This document shows, piece by piece, positions 7,025 through 19,188 of a stretch of 34,473 nucleotides of DNA. The first letter of the stretch is position 1. The number at the start of each line of letters is the position of its first letter. The DNA is from Pseudomonadota bacterium (GTDB taxonomy: Bacteria; Pseudomonadota; Alphaproteobacteria; Rickettsiales; Midichloriaceae): positions 1 through 34,473 of the forward strand of contig JAFECK010000005.1 of assembly GCA_018242185.1 (NCBI GenBank). Reading direction: 5' to 3'. The translations under genes were made by a program, and so were the position numbers. The notes below the pieces were generated by a model that made no database searches, was not told the origin of the DNA, and saw nothing but the letters and a program-made list of their open reading frames with translations.

Positions 7025-8071
7025 ATGCAAAATAAACCTAAGACTATAAGAAACTTTCTAGAACCGTGGATAGATTATGAATACGATGCTTATAGATTAG
7101 CATATGACCTAACGACTAATGACATTACAGCTGAAACTATAGAGAAAAGAAGGCAACGCTTAGTTACTATAAACGCTGAGATTGCAAACGCAAAAGAAAA
7201 ACAAGACGCGAAAAGCCAGGAAATTATAACTAATCTAGAAAAACAGAGAGTTGAGTTAGTAAATGGCATCCCAAGAGCAGAAAAAGATCAAATTTTACTA
7301 AAATACGCATTAATCAAAACCGGCAAGACAAAAAAAGATTTACTCGAACAAAAAAATGAAATCGAAACAAAACATGACCAGTGGAAAACAACGGTATTCA
7401 CTATCTCCGATTATCAACTCCGCTTGAAGTATTACGCAGGATTATCCGTCATCACCTGCGGCATCGGACTATGGATACTAAACTCCATATCCCTGCCTGG
7501 TTATCCCTCCTCTATCAAGCTCTCCTTTTTTTCTTTTACCACTGTACTGGCCACACTTGGGACGATGATCATTTTATTGTTCTGTTTCGAAAAATGGTAC
7601 CAATACCGACACCCACTAAACCAAAATAAAGACTGTTGCCCCGATGAAAAAAGCACTGAAATACCATGGGATTGCGGAGTTTTTCCATCTTTAGTGGTGG
7701 GAGGCTTATCTGCCGCTGCTTACGCATATTTTGTCTGCACTAACGCTATGAGCCTAGAAATGGCAGCATTGATGGGAGCACTCGGTGGCGCTCTAGGCGG
7801 GCTAATTACAGATTCTTTCCTCCGCTCAGATAAAACCTATTCCTCCCTACCCCACGCGCTAAACATGGCGGTAAATGCCGCAGCAGCCAGCAGCGCTTTG
7901 GTTGCAGCGCAAAGTCTCACTAATTACTTCGCTAGCACTGCATTCCTAGCTGACATAGACTGGCGGATGATATTGCTAGTGGATATATGCGTGGTCAGCG
8001 TGCTGGTGTACATGGTGAAGGGACTAGCTAATCCTTTATATCAGGCTAACGCAGACAAACCTTTGCGTTAA
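7025..8071 (+). CDS. Hypothetical coiled-coil, multi-helix membrane protein (348 aa)
   Basis: No family is recognised. The N-terminal 125 residues are highly charged and likely helical, with a probable coiled coil at about 35-120 (rich in Glu, Lys and Gln). Hydrophobic segments follow at about 137-156, 165-188, 218-238, 244-264 and 313-334, with a sixth Ala-rich candidate at 277-301. Segment four (MGALGGALGGLI) has a glycine-zipper pattern. A Cys pair (C204, C205) lies in the loop between segments two and three. There is no signal peptide. The Shine-Dalgarno GAGGAAG is 10 nt before the ATG and the gene has its own strong promoter. The next gene starts 54 nt downstream and may be co-transcribed. 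It could be a secreted host-membrane effector or an ordinary inner-membrane protein. Confidence 0.8.
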   Translation: MQNKPKTIRNFLEPWIDYEYDAYRLAYDLTTNDITAETIEKRRQRLVTINAEIANAKEKQDAKSQEIITNLEKQRVELVNGIPRAEKDQILLKYALIKTGKTKKDLLEQKNEIETKHDQWKTTVFTISDYQLRLKYYAGLSVITCGIGLWILNSISLPGYPSSIKLSFFSFTTVLATLGTMIILLFCFEKWYQYRHPLNQNKDCCPDEKSTEIPWDCGVFPSLVVGGLSAAAYAYFVCTNAMSLEMAALMGALGGALGGLITDSFLRSDKTYSSLPHALNMAVNAAAASSALVAAQSLTNYFASTAFLADIDWRMILLVDICVVSVLVYMVKGLANPLYQANADKPLR

Positions 8072-8125
8072 CCCTTTCGCAATAAACTTGTGTTACGCTA
8101 AATACAGTGTACTTCAGGAGTTCTC

Positions 8126-9436
8126 ATGCAAAATGGCACTATACCGACTTTAAAAGCTGAAAATTACGCCAAACGCGTCAACGCAATCATCTCAGGGACC
8201 GCGACACACGTGCAGCGCCAATTAGCTAATATGGAATATAAGCCCTCTGATGAACAGAAGAAGCAAATTATAGAAAAAGCGAAGCTAGACTGTAAAACAG
8301 CAATTGCAGAACAGTTCACCAAAATACTACACGAAGATGCGGTATTAGAGCCTATATACCATAATGTGAAGGTGGTATACGAAGCTGGTAAATTTACTGC
8401 ACAGCCAATGAATGCGCCTACAACTTCAGGACAAGACCGCGCAGAAGCAGCGCCCATAAAGCCGGATGAGTCTGAGAATATACGGCATTTACGTGATTTC
8501 ATTGTGTATTATAAAACACAATTAGCAGCAGATAGAGAGGTTAGTGACTTAGAAGAAGCACTGCAATTACCTAAAAATTCTATTACCGTCCAATACAATA
8601 AAGATGGCACTGCAAGCGGCAGCATCAAATATCCTGACGGCAAAACTGACACTGTAAAGGTGAGTAAGCGAAAGGAAGAAACTCTAGAGCAGTTAGAGCA
8701 GGCCCCATTCCCACAAGCAATTAAAACACCTGTAGAACAGCTTGAAAGCGCGTTTCAAAACCTTGATGATCAGCTGAACTACGAGATTGACAATGCAGCG
8801 AACACAAGCATAGGCAAGACAGAACTAAAACAATACCGCAAGACAGCTAGAAATTACAAAGCCACAGGCGTTGCCTTGACCGTGCTTGCATACATGGTAG
8901 AGCTGGGAGCTATCGGCGCAGCTGTGCCGCTATTTATGGAGCATGCTGAACTTAATGCCCTGTATCAAAAGGCTATAGAAGAGATCCCTAACTTTAGCGA
9001 TTATGTGTCATACATACAAAACGGCATAGGAGAATTTCACGAAAAATTCGATGCCCACGTAGAAGCGTTAGTCCGCCAAGCTTTAGGCATGCATGATGCT
9101 TCAGTAGAGCCATTGATTAAAGGTGTGTTAATCACATCAATAGTTCTCGCCCTAATGTCAGCGACTTGGATGATCGCTAGTAAATCCGAAGAAGCTGGCA
9201 ACACAAAGGTCCAAGAAATGATGCAGCAAAATATGGGAGTTATCAGTCAAGAAACTGTAGATAAAGCTGTGTCCGCTGCACAAGGCAATCAGCAAGCTCC
9301 GTCTAACACTATGAGTGAAGCGACAGATTTCGCTAGCAAGCTACTGGACAAGCTGGTGGGCCTGCACCAAAGCCTACTAGTAGAATCTAGTAAAGGCCAG
9401 GAGATGACTAAGACTCCAGATACAGCGGGTCTCTAA
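8126..9436 (+). CDS. Hypothetical protein with two C-terminal membrane helices (436 aa)
   Basis: No family is recognised. The first 240 residues are soluble and charged, with predicted helical regions at about 28-70, 115-148 and 183-245. A short beta-like segment, ITVQYNKDGTASGSIKYPDG, at 153-172 looks like a hairpin. Two hydrophobic helices follow at about 246-270 and 330-351, separated by a 60-residue loop. The 85-residue tail is hydrophilic and Gln/Ser/Met-rich. CAGGAG sits 5 nt before the ATG. The layout (long soluble N-terminus, membrane hairpin near the C-terminus, polar tail, no signal peptide) resembles the 570-residue protein at 28875-30587 and, more loosely, the ankyrin protein downstream. 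Function unknown. Confidence 0.8.
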   Translation: MQNGTIPTLKAENYAKRVNAIISGTATHVQRQLANMEYKPSDEQKKQIIEKAKLDCKTAIAEQFTKILHEDAVLEPIYHNVKVVYEAGKFTAQPMNAPTTSGQDRAEAAPIKPDESENIRHLRDFIVYYKTQLAADREVSDLEEALQLPKNSITVQYNKDGTASGSIKYPDGKTDTVKVSKRKEETLEQLEQAPFPQAIKTPVEQLESAFQNLDDQLNYEIDNAANTSIGKTELKQYRKTARNYKATGVALTVLAYMVELGAIGAAVPLFMEHAELNALYQKAIEEIPNFSDYVSYIQNGIGEFHEKFDAHVEALVRQALGMHDASVEPLIKGVLITSIVLALMSATWMIASKSEEAGNTKVQEMMQQNMGVISQETVDKAVSAAQGNQQAPSNTMSEATDFASKLLDKLVGLHQSLLVESSKGQEMTKTPDTAGL

Positions 9437-9468
9437 GATACACTGCACATAAAATATTGCATATCTAA

Positions 9469-9497
9469 TTGGCATTTCTAATATAAGATGTTATAAT
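9469..9497 (+). promoter_or_regulatory. Near-consensus promoter of the giant ankyrin gene
   Basis: TTGGCA (9469-9474, five of six consensus positions), a 17-nt spacer, and TATAAT (9492-9497) with the TG extension (TGT before the hexamer). The predicted start near 9504 leaves a leader of only about 20 nt with no clear Shine-Dalgarno before the ATG at 9526. Confidence 0.7.
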
Positions 9498-9525
9498 AAG
9501 CCCGTAAACCAAGCATTTAAACGAT

Positions 9526-12500
9526 ATGAATGACAAACTGAAGACAATTCTAAACACCACGCCCTTTGAAGCAGACAAAGCGCTACAGCTAATCGCGGAA
9601 GGCGCTGACGTCGATACTACTAATGACCGTGGACAATCAGCAATCGCTATAGCAGCTCGCAATGGTCAACTGGATATCGTAAAAACACTCGTACAACAAA
9701 AGGCCAACATCGATGCTAAAGACAGGATGGATAAGACCCCGCTCCACTGGGCAATTATCGGTGAGAAACCGGAATGTGCGCTTTGGCTTATTGAAAATGG
9801 CGCAAATATTCATATAAAAACCCATATAGATACTTTACCTAGAGATACTGCCGACGTTGATCAAGGCGGCATGTCTGCACTTGAATTTGCAGCTATAATG
9901 CAGCAAAACCAAGTACTAGAGGCATTAATTGCTAAAAGAGCGAAAGTGGATGATATACATGATTATGCTTGGAAAAAGATTTTGGATGACCAGAAAGCGG
10001 CAACGTTGAAATTGCTTCTCAAGTCGGGCGCCAATCTTCAGTACCAAATCGGAGTCATGAGGCCTATAACAGTTATAGAATACGCTAAGCAAACAGGCGG
10101 CGCGGTCAATGACCTAATCCAGGCGCACATCCAAGTGCAGCAAGATTTCTTCAAGGCTCTATCCCAACAGGATAAGAAAGTAGCACTGGATATGATAGCC
10201 CAACCTGATTTTTCCGCAAACTACCGAGACGAGAACAACCAAACACCGCTACATTGGGCAGCAGCTAAGAGACGTGAAGATGTAGTACAAGCTTTGCTTA
10301 AAGCACGCGCTAAGATCAATGCCACGGATAAAGATGGTAATACCCCATTACACATAGCTGGCAGCAATGAAAACAGTGCAATATACAGAATACTGGTCGA
10401 GCATGGGGCAGCAGTAATGCCGCAAAATAATGGTGGAAAAACGCCTGCTTTTACAACAATAGATGGTGGATTACGCACGCTATCTTCCACTAGTGAACGG
10501 CGAACTAGGTTGGAACGAGCAATAATTAAAGGCGATGCTGAATTAATGGAGGTGATGCTCGAGGATATTTGGCAAGAAAACGAACCACTTATAGTGCTCA
10601 ATGATCTGTTTTCTTACACAGAGCATAACCACGGTATATTAACGAAGCAAAAGGCTACAGCAAAACAAATAGATGCTATGCAAGTAGTGATCAGCAAATG
10701 TAGCACTGGTGACGCTGACTTGTCATATGAAATATTGACAAAAGCTATAGAATACAGGCAGACAGACCTTATACCAATATTACTGCATGCAAAGGTATCA
10801 GTTAATGGTCAAGACAATAACAGCTTTCCTTTATACCATGCTGTTTCTAACATAGATCTGCCAGGTGTAAAAGCGCTGTTGGAGCATGGAGCTAATGTTA
10901 ATAGCAAGTACAATGAGTATTACTACGACGTATCTTGCTTAAAACGTGCATTATCTAAGTTATCAAATGCGCTAGATGACAAAAATAAGGTGGATTGCAT
11001 AGAGATATGCAAGCTATTACTAGCTAGTGGAGCATCTATAACTTCTGATCTTATCACAAACGTGGCACCCTCTTCGCATTGGCAAGAGGTGAAAGCAATA
11101 TTCCAGCCCTATATCAAGGATGACAATTTGCAACAGGCTGTTATCAAGCGGGATCTCCTTGAAGAATTATGTAAGGAAGCTATCAATATAGATGCCATAG
11201 AAAACCTCATATTTACAGGGAAAATTGACATCCATGCAGAGTATGCTCGGAGCCGTTTAATATTACATATGGTGGCACTATATGGCCATACTGCTGGAAT
11301 AGAGTATTTGCTCGCCAAGCAAGCTAATATCCACGCCGTTGATGGAGATAATAACACAGCGCTGCACCATGCAGTTGATGCCAATAAAGTACCCATAGTG
11401 AAATATCTATTGGACCATGGCGCCAATGCGAGTGCAACTAACAAGTATAAGTGCACACCACTACACAACGCTGATAATACTGAAATAATTGATCTGCTAT
11501 TAAAGCATGGAGCTAATATCAATGCATTGGGCTTATATGAAGAAAAAGAGCAAACTCCATTACAAAGAGCCATTGAGAGAAATAGCAACAGTATAGCTCT
11601 GTATTTTATCAGTAAGGGTGCGGATGTGAAGATAGAATACCTATACCACGGGAAAAATGTAGAGGGTCAAGACCACACATATCATAACTCAACTCTATGC
11701 CTTGCTTATGTAAATGGAAAGGGCGACCTCCAACTAATTGAAGCGTTATTGGCCGGAGGGATTGACACCAGCAGTCTTGGATCGATGTGGGACTCAGTGA
11801 TAAAGTACTCTCGTGTAGATGTTGCGCAACTGCTCTTGAAGTACAACGCTAACTTATGGTGCAGTAGTTACATACTGGATAAAGTCTCAATACCAGAATA
11901 CGCCAAGCAAAAAGGCGGTGCGGTCAATGATTTAATACAGGCGCATATCAAACGGCACCAGGGTTTCTTCAAAGCTTTAACGCAACAAGAGAAGCAAGTA
12001 GCACTGGATATGATAGCCCAACCTGATTTTTCTGCAAACTACCAAAATGAGAACAACCAAACACCGCTACATTGGGCAGCATCCTTTGGGCGTTTGGATG
12101 TTATGCAGGCATTAATAGCATCCGGCGCTAATATAAAAACCCAGGATAAAGATGGCAATACTCCATTACACTGGGCAGTAGCCAGCGGTAATACTGGAGC
12201 AGTAAAGTTTTTGCTAGACCAAGGAGTGGAAATTAATGTTAAAGATAAAGACGGTAATACCCCGCTACACCAGGCAGTTAAAGAAAAGCAGCCCAAGATG
12301 ATTGAACTGTTAGTGGAAGAAGGAGGGAACCAAAACATTAAAAATAAAGCATATTTAAGCCCACAGGAGCTTATCCAGAAAATTCCAGAAAGTGAGCCAG
12401 ATCCATATGCTAAAGCACGACGGGCTATGCGTGATGCTACCAAAAATCATGGGTACGAATTATCTCAAGCTGTCATTGATGGTAAAAACCCGCAATTAAT

Positions 12501-15500
12501 TAAAAGATTACTACAAAGATATAGCGACCAAGAAATTGCAACTGCTTTATGTGGGTTCTTGCATAGCAGAGATTTTACTATTACCGCTCCTAATTACCCA
12601 CAACAACTAGAAGCTTTTATTACTATACTCCAAGAGTGTCCGCAGAAAGGCTATCAAGATGCTTCTGGGGATACTTTCATGCATTTGGTCTCTACTAGTC
12701 AACACGATGCCAGACTTATCAAAGCTATGGTCGCGCAAGGGGTGCCCGTAAACGAACCTAACGAAATGGGCGTACTAGCTATAGAAAAGCTTTTGAATAG
12801 AAGCGTTGTAAATGAAGCGGCGATTTGTGCGTTAATAGACGCTGACTCGGAATTAGGACCGTTGGTAGATATCAATGGCAAACCAGATTGGGTAGTGCGC
12901 AGCTTAGCAGAAAAAAAAGGACTAAATACCGTACTACAAAAGCTAAAAGAGGCTGGTATATCGCGTCCTGATAGCTCTCGAGTTACATCACAAGACATAA
13001 AGCCGGCTTTACAAAAGCAATTGATTGATGAATTAAAAAAAATACCAGTAGTAAAGGACCGCATAACCAACATTATCGATCAGCTATCAGCCATCCCGAT
13101 CACGAATAATGCTGATCTAGTAAACGAGGAAAAAGCAGTATTCAATTACTATATAAAAGGCCAAGATGGCGAAATGCCCGAGTGGCAAACCCCTATTTAT
13201 TACGCTATCAAATCTGGAGATTTTGGGGTGGTACGCATGCTTCTTAATCGGGGATCTAGCCTTAATATACTGGACAAAGATGGCCAGACCATATTGGGCG
13301 CACGAGAGTTAATGGAGCTGAACGACACGGCATTACTCAATGAACAAGACTTAGAAAAACGCAAAGACAGAGAGAGAATTAAAAAGTCTTTGGCATGGCG
13401 CATTGAGGCAACAAAACAGCTGTATAACGCTATTGCCTATTATTCAGATCGCGGTTTTCAGATAGATAAAGGAGTGCAATTAAAGAACCAAATTGCTGGA
13501 CATAGGCGGACAGTACTATCAGATATACAATTTTGGCTTAAAAATGGCGCTGATCCTAACGGAAATATTGCGTCATCCACTAACAAACTGGAATACCCAG
13601 CTGCATTGCACCAGTTAATGCATAATCGTGTTCCACAAGATTTTGCCATCTCCATAGCACAAATATTGATAAAGAACGGCGCCAACATAAACCAACGCAA
13701 CAAAGACGGAGCCCCACCTTTACACACAGCTATTCAAAATGGCAAAACCGAGTTAGCTGACTATCTCATCCAATCTGGAGCTAACCCAGGATATCGCACC
13801 AATAACGGACACACCATATTGCATGCAGAAGCTTTGCAAGGAAAGGGCAAATACCTTCCTATTGCCATAAAAGCCGGAATCAAAGTTAATGAGCCAGACA
13901 ATAATGATGTACTAGTATTCGCAGCAATGGCTGGGCAAAAAGAGTTTGTAGAGGCGCTATTGAAATCTGGTGCCAACCCAAACGCTCAGCTATCCCAATC
14001 TCAGAACTCGGCTTTATACGGTGCTGTAAGGCGCTACCCTAACGACAATGGGGTAATAGATCTATTACTCCAACATGGAGCCAACGTCAATCTTAAGTGC
14101 GAAAACGGCCAAACTGCTCTCCACGCAGCCACTAGCTGCGTGGATTTACACTTTGAGTTAGTAGGCAAATTACTCGCAGCCCCGAAGCTGGACGTCAAAG
14201 CCGCGGTTGAAGCTATAGATGACAATGGCAATACTCCTCTGCATCGTTTGGCAATGAACAGCCAAGGTTTTTGGAAAATTGAATCGTTTGATATACTAAA
14301 AAGCAAAGGTGCTGACATTAACGCGAAAAATAAACAAGGGTTCACTCCACTAGATTTAGCAATAATCCACGTATGTGAGGCTTTAGCAGCACATATGAAA
14401 GAGAATGGCTGCACATCTAACCATCAGGCTATCAGAGAATCCAATATCATCAAACGTACGCAAGAGCTACATGAGCTGATACTCAGCATAAAATCTACTG
14501 AGGCAATACCTAATAAAAAAATAGAGGAGCTCATTGAAAAAGGCGCGTCTACTAACGCAAAAGGAGAAAATGGTGAAAAAGCTTTACATGTGGTCTGCAA
14601 AAACAAAAACATTTCAGACGAGCGTACGCAGCAGCTGGTCGAACTTTTATTACAGCATGAAGCAGAGATTGATCAAACTGGTTCAAGTTATAAGGTTACC
14701 CCGTTACAGCACGCTATCGAGAACAACAAGCCTTTAACAGCTCATTACCTCATTGAAAATGGCGCAAATGGCAAAGCAACAGATAGCAATGGGCAGACTA
14801 CCCTACACTTTGCAGTCAGGAGCGGAAACACGGAACTGATGCAACTAGCACTTGATAACGGTGCTTCACTTGAAGAAAAAGACACTCTCAAGCGCACCAC
14901 ATTATTCCACGCTATTATTTCAGGACATGTCGCTTCTGTTAAGTGGCTAATCTCCAAGGGTGTGGATGTTAACGCCCGTGGAGAAAACAATGTGACAGCA
15001 ATCCATTGCTTCACCGCTGCTCTGCTGTCTGGGCAATTAAATGATATAACAATATTAGATCTATTATTAGGTGCAGGCGCTGATGTCAACGCTATGACAC
15101 CAAACGGCACCGCTTTAGATATGGTGTTATCTGCAATCGGTAAAGCAAAAGATAATGCACCTAGAGCAGTTGGCAATGTAGAGTTCCCAAACATTTTGCA
15201 AAATACTCAAACTCAGAGCGAATTGCTAATCAAGAAACTCAGAGAATATGGTGGCAAAACTAAAAAAGAATTATCAGCACAACACATTTCGCCGACTACA
15301 GTCAAATTAATGATAGCTATCCCAGTTGGTATAGCTGGTGGCGCAGCCTACTTAGCAAGCCATTATTGGCTCTCCCCAATGTTACACAATATGGTTAAAG
15401 AAGGCGCTATAAGCCAACTAAAAGCCAATTGGGCCCAAGTAGGCATATCTGGCGGTGCTGGACTAACGTTCGCCCTACTCAGCTTAGCACTGCTATGGGG

Positions 15501-15747
15501 TAAGGAAGGAACTAAGGATCAAGAGGGCTTGGCCCCGCGCCAGGTTGCTGGGATTAACCTAGCCATAGCCCCAATAGCGTGCGCTACCTCCATGATGATT
15601 TCGATGATAGTTGAACAAGCTATAAATGAGGCTGCTTGGGCCCACACCGCAAGTATATTAATAAACTTAAACCTACCTGCCCTACTTTCAGGTGGATTAG
15701 GCGCATTTCTAATTGGTGATAACAGCACAGACCGGCAATATTCCTGA
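9526..15747 (+). CDS. Giant ankyrin-repeat protein with four C-terminal membrane helices (2073 aa)
   Basis: Ankyrin repeats run from about residue 10 to 1890; at least twenty show a recognisable TPLHxA-type turn (for example KTPLHWAI, NTPLHHAV, QTPLHWAA, NTPLHRLA), with more degenerate copies between. Such repeats bind proteins. The last 150 residues are different: hydrophobic helices at about 1927-1950, 1972-1992, 2010-2033 and 2042-2066, ending in a short polar tail (GDNSTDRQYS). Residues 185 to about 280 and 791 to about 886 are an in-register internal duplication. There is no signal peptide and no clear Shine-Dalgarno before the ATG, yet the promoter is near consensus. Ankyrin proteins of Rickettsiales such as AnkA are type IV secretion effectors. 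By analogy this may be exported and anchored in a host membrane, which is inference. The frame is intact throughout. Confidence 0.93.
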   Translation: MNDKLKTILNTTPFEADKALQLIAEGADVDTTNDRGQSAIAIAARNGQLDIVKTLVQQKANIDAKDRMDKTPLHWAIIGEKPECALWLIENGANIHIKTHIDTLPRDTADVDQGGMSALEFAAIMQQNQVLEALIAKRAKVDDIHDYAWKKILDDQKAATLKLLLKSGANLQYQIGVMRPITVIEYAKQTGGAVNDLIQAHIQVQQDFFKALSQQDKKVALDMIAQPDFSANYRDENNQTPLHWAAAKRREDVVQALLKARAKINATDKDGNTPLHIAGSNENSAIYRILVEHGAAVMPQNNGGKTPAFTTIDGGLRTLSSTSERRTRLERAIIKGDAELMEVMLEDIWQENEPLIVLNDLFSYTEHNHGILTKQKATAKQIDAMQVVISKCSTGDADLSYEILTKAIEYRQTDLIPILLHAKVSVNGQDNNSFPLYHAVSNIDLPGVKALLEHGANVNSKYNEYYYDVSCLKRALSKLSNALDDKNKVDCIEICKLLLASGASITSDLITNVAPSSHWQEVKAIFQPYIKDDNLQQAVIKRDLLEELCKEAINIDAIENLIFTGKIDIHAEYARSRLILHMVALYGHTAGIEYLLAKQANIHAVDGDNNTALHHAVDANKVPIVKYLLDHGANASATNKYKCTPLHNADNTEIIDLLLKHGANINALGLYEEKEQTPLQRAIERNSNSIALYFISKGADVKIEYLYHGKNVEGQDHTYHNSTLCLAYVNGKGDLQLIEALLAGGIDTSSLGSMWDSVIKYSRVDVAQLLLKYNANLWCSSYILDKVSIPEYAKQKGGAVNDLIQAHIKRHQGFFKALTQQEKQVALDMIAQPDFSANYQNENNQTPLHWAASFGRLDVMQALIASGANIKTQDKDGNTPLHWAVASGNTGAVKFLLDQGVEINVKDKDGNTPLHQAVKEKQPKMIELLVEEGGNQNIKNKAYLSPQELIQKIPESEPDPYAKARRAMRDATKNHGYELSQAVIDGKNPQLIKRLLQRYSDQEIATALCGFLHSRDFTITAPNYPQQLEAFITILQECPQKGYQDASGDTFMHLVSTSQHDARLIKAMVAQGVPVNEPNEMGVLAIEKLLNRSVVNEAAICALIDADSELGPLVDINGKPDWVVRSLAEKKGLNTVLQKLKEAGISRPDSSRVTSQDIKPALQKQLIDELKKIPVVKDRITNIIDQLSAIPITNNADLVNEEKAVFNYYIKGQDGEMPEWQTPIYYAIKSGDFGVVRMLLNRGSSLNILDKDGQTILGARELMELNDTALLNEQDLEKRKDRERIKKSLAWRIEATKQLYNAIAYYSDRGFQIDKGVQLKNQIAGHRRTVLSDIQFWLKNGADPNGNIASSTNKLEYPAALHQLMHNRVPQDFAISIAQILIKNGANINQRNKDGAPPLHTAIQNGKTELADYLIQSGANPGYRTNNGHTILHAEALQGKGKYLPIAIKAGIKVNEPDNNDVLVFAAMAGQKEFVEALLKSGANPNAQLSQSQNSALYGAVRRYPNDNGVIDLLLQHGANVNLKCENGQTALHAATSCVDLHFELVGKLLAAPKLDVKAAVEAIDDNGNTPLHRLAMNSQGFWKIESFDILKSKGADINAKNKQGFTPLDLAIIHVCEALAAHMKENGCTSNHQAIRESNIIKRTQELHELILSIKSTEAIPNKKIEELIEKGASTNAKGENGEKALHVVCKNKNISDERTQQLVELLLQHEAEIDQTGSSYKVTPLQHAIENNKPLTAHYLIENGANGKATDSNGQTTLHFAVRSGNTELMQLALDNGASLEEKDTLKRTTLFHAIISGHVASVKWLISKGVDVNARGENNVTAIHCFTAALLSGQLNDITILDLLLGAGADVNAMTPNGTALDMVLSAIGKAKDNAPRAVGNVEFPNILQNTQTQSELLIKKLREYGGKTKKELSAQHISPTTVKLMIAIPVGIAGGAAYLASHYWLSPMLHNMVKEGAISQLKANWAQVGISGGAGLTFALLSLALLWGKEGTKDQEGLAPRQVAGINLAIAPIACATSMMISMIVEQAINEAAWAHTASILINLNLPALLSGGLGAFLIGDNSTDRQYS
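10078..10360 (+). repeat. Internal duplication in the ankyrin gene, copy 1
   Basis: Encodes EYAKQTGGAVNDLIQAHI through FSANYRDENNQTPLHWAA to DKDGNTPLH. It matches 11896-12178 at a fixed offset of 1,818 nt (606 codons), with runs of 36 and 33 identical bases. Confidence 0.85.
11896..12178 (+). repeat. Internal duplication in the ankyrin gene, copy 2
   Basis: Encodes EYAKQKGGAVNDLIQAHI through FSANYQNENNQTPLHWAA to DKDGNTPLH. It is the partner of 10078-10360. Sequence outside the two blocks quickly drops to ordinary ankyrin-level similarity. Confidence 0.85.
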
Positions 15748-15790
15748 CAGTTCTAAGCATAGTCTTATTGCATCAAAGATAGTGAACCAG

Positions 15791-15811
15791 ACAACGCATT
15801 CTAAGCGTTGT
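15791..15811. terminator. Possible bidirectional terminator between the ankyrin gene and ybeY
   Basis: ACAACGC / GCGTTGT is a perfect 7-bp stem around a 7-nt loop, located where two convergent genes end. The ybeY stop codon lies in the loop. It is followed on the plus strand only by a mixed AT run, so termination strength is uncertain. Confidence 0.4.
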
Positions 15812-16298
15812 ATATATTTAGCACCGCAAACGGTGTCAAAACGTCCTCTTCAGCCTGCTCCATCTCCTCTCTCTCTTGCTCTGTAATGTGATCATATCCC
15901 ATAAGGTGTAAAACTCCATGTGCTACCATATGCATAAACCTATCGCGAACGGTTTTGCCATATAGCACAGCTTCCCTTTCTACAGTTTCCAGGCTAATTG
16001 CTATATCTCCAAGATAATGCCGTTCTGTATCGCTATACTCTGCGGCCGGGAAAGCCAAAACATTGGTTGGAGAATTTTTCCGGGCAAACCTATAATTCAA
16101 AGTTGCTAAAGCTGTATCATCAGCAACTAATAGGGCAAGCTCAAACCGCTCCCCTTGCAACCCATATGCCTTATGCTCAATCCCATACTCAATAGCAGAG
16201 CGTATCAACGCTCTCACTTCCGTAGTATTCACCCCGTGTTGAGCCAGAGCATGCTTACTCCGCATTTCTATACTAGTTCTTACTCTTAACGTAGCCAT
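15801..16298 (-). CDS. ybeY: Endoribonuclease YbeY (rRNA maturation factor)
   Basis: YbeY is a zinc-dependent endoribonuclease needed for 16S rRNA 3' end maturation and ribosome quality control. The zinc motif HGVLHLMGYDH gives ligands H127, H131 and H137 in this numbering, and the family segments NYRFARKNSPTNVLAFP and YLGDIAIS are clear. The frame opens at an ATG at 16313, but that codon has no Shine-Dalgarno, whereas AGGGGA lies directly ahead of two tandem ATGs at 16301 and 16298. I chose 16298, giving 165 residues. The gene is convergent with the ankyrin gene and is the only housekeeping gene between it and tRNA-Gln. Confidence 0.93.
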   Translation of the reverse strand: MATLRVRTSIEMRSKHALAQHGVNTTEVRALIRSAIEYGIEHKAYGLQGERFELALLVADDTALATLNYRFARKNSPTNVLAFPAAEYSDTERHYLGDIAISLETVEREAVLYGKTVRDRFMHMVAHGVLHLMGYDHITEQEREEMEQAEEDVLTPFAVLNIYNA

Positions 16299-16366
16299 CA
16301 TTCCCCTATTCATAATGCGATAACTAAAGAAGATAAAATGAAATGAGGTAATTGAAAATTATATAT

Positions 16367-16450
16367 GTCACCCCCGCGTAGGCGGGGGTCCAGAACGATA
16401 CACCACTCTACTTGCCTATTTTTCTGGATTCCCGCCTTCGCGGGAATGAC
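16367..16450. repeat. Paired stem-loop palindromic repeat (MITE-like), copy 2
   Basis: An 84-bp element with 29-nt imperfect terminal inverted repeats at 16367-16395 and 16422-16450. The left arm folds as CCCCCGC/GCGGGGG around GTAG, the right arm as ATTCCCGC/GCGGGAAT around CTTC. Outer ends are GTCA and TGAC, inner ends TCCAGAA and TTCTGGA. It has the same plan as 6247-6319. Short GTCATTCCCGC...GCGGGAAT palindromes of this sort are widespread in proteobacterial intergenic DNA. The gap 16299-16607 holds nothing else I can identify beyond possible tRNA promoter sequence. Confidence 0.85.
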
Positions 16451-16607
16451 AAGTGCAGTGCGTGCTCAAGTATAATAAATAGTTTTCAACTAGCTTAAAC
16501 AAATATCCTCTTGATCCGTATGATAAACTTTGCTATCTATATTCGCAAGTCTTATGCCTGGGGAATGGTAGACAATAGTTCTTTAAATCCTCCGGAATAT
16601 ATGATTT

Positions 16608-19188
<2,581 letters not shown>

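Noticed and set aside
11109..11588. Long minus-strand frames inside the ankyrin gene (also 12039-12443, 14745-15194 and others)
   Set aside because: They are shadows of the repeat codons on the other strand, with Ser/Leu/Cys-rich low-information products and no ribosome sites.
9526..15747. CRISPR-like or tandem DNA repeats
   Set aside because: The periodicity is at protein level, about 33 codons with diverged DNA, as expected for ankyrin repeats; no short identical repeats with spacers occur anywhere in the window.
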